Below the pieces are notes generated by a model. That model had not been told where the DNA came from and did not search any database. It saw nothing but the letters and a program-made list of their open reading frames with translations. From positions 5,596,083-5,660,082 of the forward strand of contig CM020619.1 of the NCBI GenBank assembly GCA_009829735.1: 64,000 nucleotides of DNA, given 5' to 3'. This stretch comes from Pyropia yezoensis. Its lineage: Eukaryota; Rhodophyta; Bangiophyceae; Bangiales; Bangiaceae. Below, in pieces: positions 21,182-30,937 of this stretch (position 1 is the stretch's first letter; every line of letters begins with the position of its first letter). A program made the translations under genes and the position numbers.

Positions 21182-21284
21182 GATCACATCGGTCTCGCGA
21201 GCGATCTTGCGCCAGAGAAGGCGGACGGCCTCCCTTCGACAGAGGGTGTCGTGGCACGCGTCGGGGAATATGGGTGCAACGACC
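21182..21284 (-). pseudogene. pogo-like transposase, displaced 5' coding part
   Basis: On the minus strand this reads in the transposase frame: VVAPIFPDACHDTLCRREAV, then RLLWRKIARETDVIN, running straight into MLVSSVVDAAAA at 8498 when the LTR array and one ATGTT are ignored. The frame therefore did not begin at 8498. Upstream it enters a 27-base G run (21285-21311), beyond which I cannot follow it. Confidence 0.65.
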
Positions 21285-23383
21285 GGGGGGGGGGGGGGGG
21301 GGGGGGGGGGGTGTTTGAGGAACGAGCGGGTAGCAGTGCGCAGAGCCGACGGCGGTGACCGCCGGCGTCGGCGGGGGTCGCGGTCAGACGCCTCGTCCTG
21401 TGTCGTCTCTCATCGCACCCTACCTTCTAATGACTCGGAGAACTCCCATCTGGAAAGCGCTTCGCGGTATTTGCGTCAACGAGATCGGCTCGATTATGTG
21501 ACCCCGGTCATATAAACGAGCGAGATATGATCGAGTACACCCTGTACGGCACAGCAGCGGGCGGCGAAGCGGGGCCCATCGTCACCTCTCACATTTTGCC
21601 GCCCAGGCCCGCTCGCAGCACCTCTTGGCAGAATCGCTGGTGCATGCACCGTGCTGCGACAGGCTCCAGCGTGACAGTGGAAGGCTTCACGAACAGTGTG
21701 ATCGGGGGTTCTCTCGGGATCTCTGACCACTTCGAGGGAAGAACAGGCACCGGCTGAGCGCTTCGGACTGTTCTTGACAGAGATGACCTGAGATAAAGGG
21801 CCAACCTGCGAGATCCGATGAAAAAACAAGAGTGTTTTGACCAACCAGCGTTCGTAGCGAGAGCAGTTGTGGCCATAGCCAATCATCAGGTTCCTCCGAC
21901 AGACGTGTTGCAGCACGCCATTGGTCAGCCCTCTGCTGCGAGCATGCGATTGGCCCTTGCTCTTGTACACTTGCTCTTGCTCTTGTCCACATGGGACAAA
22001 ATTCGGAAAACTGCAATACATATCTAGATACGTAAGCAGTGAGACATCGTTGCTATATGAACAGTTATCCTGATGAGGAAACGATCGTTCAGCCCCCGGG
22101 AAACACTATATCAGTCTATGCATGTATTAGGCACAAGTCTTTCCCTAAGCATGACGTTTAAGTCAGCTCTCGTCCAAGTCCATAGGAGTTAGAATCGTCC
22201 TATTCGTGGATATACTGGCCAGGAAAGGTTGCCTACAAGTCATCCTGTCCATTGAACTATTTACTGTCAACCAGACGCATGCTGGATGCTCCTGCCGCTT
22301 CGCCTGCAGCATCTCGCCGGATCTGAACCTGACGAAAGCCCGAGCCCGGAACGCCCGGGTGTCTGCTCGACATATGCGCGCCCCGCCGCGTTCGGACAGC
22401 CCGGCGTCGAGTCGGGGCGTTTCTCGGGAGCGCATTCGCGACGTTCTGTTCAACCGAACCGTCAGTGCTGGATAGTGGCGTCACTGCCGCGTTCTTACAT
22501 GAGAGATGCTCCCGAGGACAGCATACGTCATGTTCTCTGCTCTGGTGTACTCTCAACGGCGTTCCGTTATCGATTCGTTGTCTCATTGAGAGGGCTTCCT
22601 GGGCGTTTCCTGGCCTGCAATGTGTATTTCCTGGGCCAAATAACCAGCATAAAAACCGGGTTATTGTCCACAGGAAACGGTCCGCGGCCGACGCCGCCGA
22701 CGCGGTGCCGACCGCGATCGCCAGCTCAGGCTAAAAAGTCGCGCACCAGCTGGCACCGCGTGGCGGCGTGGCGGCGTGGCGGCTTGGCGGCGTGGCGGCG
22801 TGGCGGCAGCGATGGCTGTGGAGGCGGCAACGGAGTCGGCTGGCCTCCGCACCCACCCATCAGCAGCAGCACCACCCTCACCGCCGCCACCACCACCACC
22901 AACCCCGCCACCGACCACTGCAGACGGCGCGCCGACGCCGCCGCCGCCGCCGCCGCACTCGGCAGAGGCACCGGAGCAGCGCCTCAACCGCCGCCGCCGC
23001 CGCCGCCGCGGCGTCGGCCGCCCCCCCCACACGTTGCGGACGGCGGCGGCAGCGGTAGCGTCGGCGGGGCGTGTCGCCACGGCACCGCGGCCCGCGCCGG
23101 CCTCCCCCGGCTCCGTGGCCGCGGCAGGCGGCCACCCCCCCCCCACCAGTGGTGGTGGCGGTGGCGGCGGCGGCGGGCGCGGGGAAGGCCTGGGAGGAGG
23201 CGGGGGCGGGGGACGCCAAGACGTGCGCGCCGCGGCCGGTGGCGAAGGATGCGTCAGCGTACGTACGGATGCGCAGTGTCTTGATGTCAAGGGGCTTGTT
23301 GGACAGGGCTGGCCGGCCGTAAAGTGCTTGGTCGGCTTGGCCACTGTCGCCAGCCGGACGCCGACAAAGGCACCGTTGTCCCA
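21285..23383. other. Unassigned stretch: G run, mixed sequence, GGC-rich minisatellite
   Basis: Holds a pure G run (21285-21311) and then about 1.4 kb of unusually AT-richer sequence with no coding match I recognise. A short GGCGGCGT-type repeat (about 22760-22806) follows, then about 500 bp of Pro/Ala/Gly triplet-rich DNA (22810-23230) open in several frames on both strands. The last looks like low-complexity sequence rather than a gene, although a host exon cannot be excluded. The remaining 5' end of the pogo-like element probably lies in the first part. Confidence 0.35.
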
Positions 23384-23998
23384 TTAGCGCTCCTTGGCCT
23401 GGAATCGGGCCAGGGTCTTCTTGGTCAGCTCCTGGAAGCTCTCGTCGCCGCCGTTGAACAGGTCGTCCACGAAGGCGCCGGTCATGCCCTGGAGCATTGC
23501 AGTGGTGGCCCGCTTGGCAAACATAGCGGGGTCGGAGATGAGGGGAACCATCCCGAAGTCGCCACGGAGGTGGGTCGACATTGTGTCACCCCAGTAGTCC
23601 CCCGCGTCACACATACCGTAAAAGGGAAGGATGAGGAGAAGTACCTCATCGTCGGCCAGGCCGAACAGCTCCCGGTCGGCTGGGCACGGGTCAAGGTAAT
23701 TTTCCCGCGTGAACCCCTCCTGACTCTGAAGGTAGGCCTGGGTGATATCGTGGAAGAAAATGCGGAAGTCGTTGTTGATTGAGGTCGATATGATGATACG
23801 GGTGGAGCGTTGTCGCAGCGTCGCGGAGCTGTGCACTACGAAGGCCTTAGCCTTGTCCGACTGGCCCTGCGCCACGTTACGTGCCTTGGGCTGCTCCTCG
23901 GGGTTGTCGAACTCCTTGAGGGTGCAGACGAAGCGGCCCTTGATGACGTTGGCACCTGGCGGCAGTTCACACCGCTTAGTCTTGCGGCTGCCACCCTA
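23384..23998 (-). mobile_element. Ty1/copia reverse-transcriptase relic
   Basis: About 200 residues read CELPPGANVIKGRFVCTLKE, ARNVAQGQSDKAKAF, HDITQAYLQS, LPFYGMCDAGDYW and GAFVDDLF, the ordered RT blocks of Ty1/copia (LPxGAxxIxGRF; DxxxAxLxS; LYGLxDAGxxW; xVDD). No LTR, integrase or gag is seen around it, so it is a short broken fragment. The 300 bp to its right (23999-24299) may include more of the same element (VEQLLCKVHEAGTEALRRRN) but is not assignable. Confidence 0.8.
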
Positions 23999-24294
23999 AA
24001 CCGGGCGGTCTTAAGGCGGGCGTCGCCCGACGGCACGTCCACGGTGAGGTGGATGGACGCGTGCTCGTTGGTAAGCCCGGGCATCTCCGGCACCTGATTG
24101 CGGCGGCGCAAGGCCTCGGTGCCGGCCTCGTGCACTTTGCATAGCAGCTGCTCGACGCGCCTGCCGCGGCGACCGTGCCGCCGCCGCCCCCCACGCACCC
24201 CCTGGACGATGATGACGACGGGCCCCCTCCACGCCGTCCCCCCCCCCCCTCGTCCCCTCCATTCCCCCACCCCCCCTCCCCCGATGATGACGCG

Positions 24295-24299
24295 GCGGC
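24295..24299. repeat. Target-site duplication GCGGC (left) of element C
   Basis: GCGGC directly outside the LTR; the partner is at 45082-45086. The flanking DNA is GC-rich, so chance matching is less improbable than usual, but the LTR ends agree. Confidence 0.75.
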
Positions 24300-24938
24300 T
24301 GTGGTGGTTATCTGGGCGTAAGCCCACACCAACGGGGTACCTTATCCTCCTGAAGGAGATGGTGGGGAACCCGGGGAATAAACCCTGGAGTCAGAACCGC
24401 CGGAACGTAAAGCTCCACGCGAAGGCGGAAGCGTCCGGGACGGGGAACACGAGGGTAACGCAAGGTTCATTTTTTGTGAGGGGGAAGCAACGGGCACAGC
24501 CCCACGCGCAGATATCCCTTTTTGGCCCGCCGGTCCAGGGCCCGCTGTGGGACCCCGGAGTGCGGACCAACACTCCCTACACTAAACACCCAATCAAAAC
24601 ACTCAGAACCCTCCAACACATCTCTCCACGCAAAACACGCTCAGTGGAGGAGTCTCACTAAATCTCGGCCAGATTGAAGCGGAAATAGCCTGCCCTAGGA
24701 AACTTCCCTTCACTGGCCAGAAGGCCAATTCCAATCGGGCGGGCGTAATCGCTCTACCCGATATTATCTTATCTTCCCCCCCATTCATGGGGGGATCCAG
24801 CGAGGATGACGTGGCGTGCCCCTCCCGAGGGAGGAGCGACCCCCTCCAGCCCCCGATTGGTCAGGGGCAGGGGTCGCCACGATCCGCTTCCCCCTGAAGG
24901 GCGATGCCCCTAGCCCGAGGGGTGCGGAAGCCCCCACA
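24300..24938 (-). repeat. Element C 3' LTR
   Basis: Plus strand TGTGGTGGTTATC...CCCCCACA. The ends form the inverted repeat TGTGG/CCACA. Contains a TATAAACC-like or GAATAAACC motif near 24380. Partner 44442-45081. Confidence 0.85.
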
Positions 24939-25480
24939 CTCCCCACGCCTTAAGGCCACGCGTCCCGTGTGGCATATGCCGACACTGACGAGAAGGGGTC
25001 GTGTGACGCACCCCTCAAAGGGGGTGCCGCTTTGGGACGGCCATCGCACCCCCTCCCCGCCCTGGGCAACCCCCTTCAGGAGGGTGCCCTCAGACGGAGC
25101 GCACGGGGGGTGCACACACGCACCCCCTGCTTGCCGCTCTTCACCCGGGGTGGCCAACCCACGTGCCCCCATCCGGGGGCACCGGGCCTGCGCCGAACGG
25201 GTGCGACCCGGGTTTTCCCGGGCGTCTTTGCCCTTCGCACCCTCATACGAGGGTGCAACCGCGGGATCTGTGGGGGAGAGAGAGTGTCACCCCCCTTCTC
25301 CTTGTCGACCTCGTCCTTGGCTCCACCATACGGTGGAGCCACCGGCCTCCATGTGGGACCCCACCGTTTTCGGCGGGGCACCTTGGCCCTTCGCGTTACT
25401 CGCCCCCCCCCTCCCCCCTTTAAAGGGGGGTCTCCGCTCGGAGTGTGCCGGCCTTCCGGGCGGCCACCATCGGCTCCTCT

Positions 25481-25610
25481 GTGCGCCGCCCCTGCGGGCG
25501 CGCACCTCTTCCTCGGCGCGCCGCCGCTGCGGGCGCGCACCTCTTCCTCGGCGCGCCGCCGCTGCGGGCGCGCACCTCTTCCCCGGTGCGCCGCCGCTGC
25601 GGGCGCGCAC
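25481..25610. repeat. 35-bp tandem repeat of hairpin-forming units
   Basis: About 3.7 copies of a 35-bp unit (starts 25481, 25516, 25551, 25586). Each contains an arm pair GTGCGC/GCGCAC or GCGCGC around a GC core. Similar GGCCGCTGTGGGCCGG units follow to about 25760. Since 35 is not a multiple of three, the frame rotates through the repeat, yet frames stay open on both strands. Confidence 0.8.
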
Positions 25611-25957
25611 CGTTGCTGTGGTCCGGCCGCTGTGGGCCGGCGTTGTCGTGGCCGCGCTGCCGCTGCGGGCGCGCGGCTTTGCTGTTGTCCGGCCGCTGTG
25701 GGCCGGCCTTGTCGTCCTTCTTGCGGCGCCGCTGTGGGCGGTCGCCGTTTGTCCGGCCGCTGCGGGCCGGCGCTGTCGTCGTGGCTGCGCCGCCGCTGCC
25801 GGCGGACCTCTTCCTCCCCGTCGCGCCGCCACCAATGGCGGGCGCTCGTGGTACCGTCGCGCCCCCTCTGTGGGCGGGCAACTTCTGGGCGGACGCGTCG
25901 CCGCTGTTGGCGGGCGCCTGTTTTCCTGTTGCAGGGCCGCCCTTCTGGGCGGCCGCT

Positions 25958-27832
25958 ATGTCGTCTCCGGGGGACCACCCCCCTATGGGGGTGGATGATG
26001 TACCGGAGGGTGACCGTGGGTCAACCCCTGATGGGGTTGACACCTACCTGGGCGTACCCCTCATCGCTATCGATGAGGACCGGTACGACTCAACCAGGGG
26101 TCCCCGGTCATCTAGTATTTCACACCTACGGTATCAAGCCGTCGGTGTACTCCCGATGGTTAACATCTGGCGCAACCTGCGCATGCAGTACGGCACGGTT
26201 TATACCGTGTCGGAGGTGCTGCCATCGGACTTACCCTTTTACAGGGGTCGGCTCGACATAGACCTCCTTAAGGGGGTCGAGGAGACACTGGCGGGTCCCC
26301 CCTTTACAGGGGAGGGACCATGCACTGACCTCCGGTACTACCCGGGGCCCATCCCCACTCTCGGCATGGACGACCCCGGGTATTATACCCGGGGTGCTCC
26401 GGCGGAGTGGCGCCTACGGGAATTTCCTGGACTCCTCATTAATGGGGAGCAGAAGGAGTACCATAACGTCCCCACCCCTATGAGGGGGAGTCTCTATCCG
26501 GCCGTGCCCCCGTGGTGGTCCTCCTTGGAGGTCCCACGGGGAATGGCTTGCCGTCTTCCGTCGTTCTTCCTTCTACGGGGAAGTCTTCTTGTCCGCTCCC
26601 CTTTAGGGGGGCGGGAGAATGCCATGGCCTCCACTTCCTGGCTGGTGGAGGTGGCGGACATCTTTTTGTCCGCCGTCACGTTTCATGGCCATTTATGGCT
26701 CTTGAACGAGCCCTTTCTTGAGGCTATTTCTGCGTTGGACACTTCCCTCCTCCTTAAAGAGGAGGACTCTGCCAAGGCGGGTCTCTTTGACGAGGCCCTT
26801 CAACTCCTTCGGCGGGTGAGGTCGCTCGTACCTGACGAGCGCCTCCGCGATCAAGACGGCCGCCGTGGACTCGTCATGGTCTCCCGGGAGCTTTCCCCCG
26901 GGGATCAGCGGCTCCTCCTTATGGAGGGGCTTGACATCCCGACCCTCCCTCACAGTGAGGGTGTTACTGCATCCACTCGGGTTCCCAACCCCGAGGTGCA
27001 GATGTGCCGGGAGGGCCCAAGGCTCTTCCCCGAGTAGGGGGAGGTCATCCCTCCCGGGGAGCGTCCCTCCCATACGGGAGGGGGCTCCTCCCTCTGGGGG
27101 TCCGACCGGATCCCCTGTGACCCAGCCCGGCCGCCGGGGGCAGGAGCTCCTCGCGCTGGCGCGGGAGCCACCACCGGACAACATGCGGCGACCTCGGCCT
27201 GGAAAGGCCGGGGTGGGGCTTCCTCCCGGGGAGCTTCCGGTCGAGGCCGAACTGGCCTTGATGCGGGTTATGGGGGTAACCGTCTGGTTGCCCCCCCGAG
27301 GGTCCCACCCTTTCGGTGGAACCCGGAACTTCGTCTGGATGTTGGGGGCACTATGTCCCCCCAACTTTTGTTTGGGATGAGGGCCTCCTTTGGGGAGGAC
27401 CTCCCGGCCAAGTTTACCTTTGCCACCCAGTCAGTATTGACTATGGCGTTATTCCGAGCCTATACAGGCTTGGCCAACGACATGGCTGGCGTATTGGCGG
27501 GTGCCTCCCTCCCCCAACGCCAGGCCGCTTTAGCGGACCTGTCGGCGGAGAATCTCACGACGCGTATGCATCGTGAGTTGGGGGTCGCGACTTCTGAGAC
27601 GCGGGCCCTGGTGGACATGCAAGCCCTCCACACCCAGGCACTACGGGGTCGGGCTTCATCACGGGCTACTCCTTATGGAAAGGCCGCGGCAGCCGCATAT
27701 GGTTGGGCCCCCGCTTCAACGGGGGCCCGCTCTTCGGGTACCGACCGTGGGGAGGAGTTCCAGGCAGGTCCGTACCGTTCCCCCGCGTATGGGGCCTACC
27801 CCCCTTCATCCCCCCGTTATCGGAGGTATTGA
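25958..27832 (+). CDS. Element C antisense accessory gene region
   Basis: Lies between the integrase end and the 3' LTR on the strand opposite to gag-pol. From MSSPGDHPPMGVDDVPEGD it encodes an apparently folded protein (for example SHLRYQAVGVLPMVNIWRNL; WLVEVADIFLSAVTFHGHLW). A last segment follows (MSPQLLFGMRASFGEDLPAK, then LAGASLPQRQAALADLSAEN) and a Tyr/Pro/Ser tail. No family recognised, no signal peptide or membrane span. Its position and segment order parallel the accessory gene of elements D, E and F, including a C-terminal helical segment, so distant homology is possible. Codons are dominated by short palindromes. Confidence 0.55.
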
Positions 27833-27944
27833 GGGTTGTACTCCCCGGCTTGAGCCGGGGTGCTTTGTTTCTTTTCAATAGGAGTTTACCCCGAGGGGCA
27901 ATGTTTGCGTAGGTCCGCGGGAGGACATGTAAAGACGGCTTCCA

Positions 27945-29981
27945 TCAGAGTAAAAGCTTTTGCCCCTTACTTCTTAGTGCCGTTGCATAAAAGAAGATGC
28001 CACTCGGGGTAACCCGAATTTTAAGCTTCCTTCTTCTGCAATATTTTCGCACGGCTTCAGCCGGCAAACCCGTTGCTAGCCGCCAGGTATCATCCTGGGG
28101 GCCATAGCCAAACCAACGTATGCGTAATTCAAGCCCGCCCTCCACATTAAAGCGGTGGTCCACAAACTTCTCGAACACGTACTCTTTGCCATCCCCTGTA
28201 CTCGGGGAGGGCTGAGCCACTTTAAAGTTGGCTCGTGTTGCCTCGGCACGTGCCCAGGCAGGATGGCCTGCTTGGGGTGCCGGGGCACGAGTGGCATGGT
28301 CACTCGTAACCGTTCGGATCCCTGAAGGGGTCTCCACAGTGAAACGTCGCCCATCGGTCCTCAAGACCATGTAGGGGCCCACGCTCTTATGAGCGAGTTT
28401 AGACCTCTTACGGGTATGGGAGGCCAGGAAAACCCAGTCTCCCTCCCGTAGGTCCTTATTCTTCTCCGCGACAGTGGCGTCAAAGGTTTTCTTATACGCC
28501 TCCTGCGCCTTGGCCAGGTGCTTACGCACCTGGGGGATAATACTCTTCAGGTCTTCCACAAACCGTAAGGATGCGGTCTGGGAGTCCTCATCCTCGCCTT
28601 CCCCCAAGTCCTCCTTCTCCTTAAGGGGACGGAGCTTCGGGAGGCGCTCGACCCCCATTGTTTGGAGCCTCCTTTGGCTCACAAAAATGAGAGGGGCCTG
28701 CCCAGTGCTAGATTGCACTTGAGTGTTATAGGCCGTTGTCAGGAGTGAGACATAACGGTCCCACTCTTTTGGGTGCTCCGCGGTATAAACCCGGAGCTGC
28801 CTCATAATAGTGCGATTATTTCGCTCCACCTGCCCATTTGTTTGGGGGTGGTAAGGCGTCGTATACTTCGCCTCAATCCCTAGGAGTCCTAAGACCCCCT
28901 GGAAAAAGACGGAAGCAAACTGCGGACCGTTATCGGTCAGCGTTGAGTCGGGTATGCCATAAGACGCTACCCAGACGTCAATAAAGGCCGAAGCCACTGC
29001 CACCGCGGTAATCTCCTTCATGGGGACCGCCCGGGTCAGCTTACTAAAACGGTCCACCATAACAAGTATAAACCTGTTACCGTTTTCAGAAGCGGGTACG
29101 GGTCCAGGAATATCCACCGCCAGACTGGCGAAGGGCTCGTTGGCTGGGAATAGCTTGAGCGTAGACGTATGCCTACGCTCATCCAGCCTATTCCGAGCAC
29201 ACCCTGTGCACTGGGAGACGTGTTTGTACACGTCTACAATCATGGTGGGCCTGTAGACCCCACGCCTCAGCGTGGCGTACATCCGGCGAGCCCCAGGATG
29301 GGCCGCCAATGGTAACTCATGGTGGTACGTCATGAGACGCTCCCGTAGAGATGTGGGGATCACCATCTGAGTGGTGTCCAGGAAGAACGACCTCCGGCAT
29401 AGTATTCCGTCTTCGTTCTCGAAGAAGAAAGCCTTCCTGGCCAATTCTGGGTCATGGGGAGGTACCGACTCCCATTCCTTCCCAGTTGCATGCAGAAGGT
29501 GTCCTCAGCCTGAGTTTTTATAAGCTCCTCTACCGTAAAAGGCCCCAAAGGGCGATGCTTCTCGCTCCGCCCGGCCAAAGCCCGAGCAGACCTGGTCACC
29601 GTGGCGAGGACCGGAAGGTCCTCATCTACAGGAGCCCTGTCAGGCTCGTCCGTGGGCAAGCGTGACAAAGCGTCGGCCACCTTATGGTCGGCCCCCGGTT
29701 TATACCGGAGTTTGTAGGTAAACTCAGACAGCCGAAGCCGCCAACGGTTAATCCGTATGTTTGGGCTATTCGTAGCCAACACCGACAAAAGGGCACGGTG
29801 ATCACACCTTATTACAAATTCCTCCCCTTCAAGGTAGGATCGCAGGTGTGTCACGGCCCATACGACATCGAGCGCTTCAATCTCGGTGACGTGATAATTT
29901 CTCTCGGCCGGGTTCAACGGCCGGGAATAATACCCTACGGGGAGGTCTTCCCCGTCAGGCTGCTGTTGTAATAGACAACAG
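27945..29981 (-). pseudogene. Element C pol, 3' part: RNase H, integrase, chromodomain
   Basis: RNase H motifs (GYYSRPLNPAERNYHVTEIE; RCDHRALLSVL), integrase zinc site and DDE core (AVDIPGPVPASENGNRFILV; TDNGPQFASVF; YHPQTNGQVERN), then a chromodomain-like end (RIRWFGYGPQDDTWRLATG). Upstream it is cut by element D; the RT part is at 40465-42445. Confidence 0.85.
29976..29981. repeat. Target-site duplication CAACAG of element D (left)
   Basis: CAACAG precedes the LTR TG here and follows the other LTR's CA at 40465-40470. Six bases match; five is more usual for this group, so one base may be coincidental. Confidence 0.75.
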
Positions 29982-30344
29982 TGTAGCACAATAGGAATCC
30001 GTCGCACGTCCACTCTCAGGGAACACTCACCAGGGGGGATCGACACCAACGTCACCGGTAGGCCAAGGTTGCTGTCCTTGGAGCGCAAGCCACGGGACCA
30101 AGATGGGAGCCCAAATGGGAGGGGTTTGTTGTTCTACCTTGGCCGGTGGTGGATTCGCCGCCGGCCCCCTCGTTATAAACCCTCGGAGACACTACTAACT
30201 ACCCTCCACCCCAAGATGCAAGTCCCTCTGGTCATACGTAACACATAGATACCGTGACCAGTCCGGACTCTCAAATTGTAAGCCAAGGATTAGAAGTAGC
30301 CCCCCTAATACTAGGGTCACAATACGGACAACCATATTGCTACA
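29982..30344 (-). repeat. Element D 3' LTR
   Basis: Plus strand TGTAGCACAATAGG...ATTGCTACA. Contains GTTATAAAC near 30174, TATA-like on both strands. The purine tract of the minus strand (plus-strand CCCCCCCTTAG) adjoins it at about 30347-30358. Confidence 0.9.
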
Positions 30345-30829
30345 TATCCCCCCCTTAGATTCGGCCCGACCTCTGGTCGAGTTTCATTCGGGTTTCCGAA
30401 TGTAAGTGGGTCGCGTGACCGTTTACCAGTCGGGTGGGGCTTTGCGCCCTTTCGCGACAGACACCCCTTTTCGAGGTTGTCTGAGGGGGGTGCCCCCCTT
30501 TGTGTGGTATACACACGATCCGTTTTCCGGACCGTGAACTTCCCGATGCGGGTTTTTGTTCACGACCCCCCTTTACGGGGGGGGGGGTGGGTGCAAGTGG
30601 ATCCGCCACCAGGTGTCTGGTGGTAGGGGCGCCCCTCTCGTGTGGCCGAGTGAGTGGGGGGCGGGGGCTGCCCGCGTTGCGCGGGGGCGCTTGCGGGGTG
30701 ACCCGTTCGTGGTTGCCCCGTACGGGGGTGTGGCCCAGCCCGCCCAGGTGCCTGGGTGGAGAGTGTTCATAGCTCCGTGGGGCGCGGGTTGACCCGCGCA
30801 CTTGCGGCGCTTCTCGTGGCCATTTGTGG

Positions 30830-30856
30830 TCATAAACGCGGGTGCCCGCGCTTCCC
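30830..30856 (+). promoter_or_regulatory. TATA-like motif and hairpin upstream of element D accessory gene
   Basis: GGTCATAAACGCGGGTGCCCGCG lies about 105 bp before the accessory ATG at 30938. The equivalent in F (54411-54434) and E (about 52346-52369) is GTTATAA then GCGCGGGTGCCCGCGC, a 7-bp-stem inverted repeat. Conservation of both spacing and sequence suggests the antisense gene has its own promoter. Inferred, not shown. Confidence 0.45.
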
Positions 30857-30937
30857 TGGCTCGTCCTGGCGGTCCCACCGTACCGGGTCGTAGCCGTCTA
30901 CGGCTTGTGGGCGCGGGGGACTGTGCCACCCGTTACC

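Noticed and set aside
22286-23387. Several overlapping long frames on both strands
   Set aside because: GGC/CCG triplet low complexity open in most frames; no conserved block to choose one.
25481-25760. Possible CRISPR-like array
   Set aside because: No unique spacers between repeats; units abut directly and the genome is eukaryotic.
25445-25957. Upstream extension of the element C accessory gene
   Set aside because: It runs through the 35-bp repeats, where all frames are open; the protein-like sequence starts at 25958.
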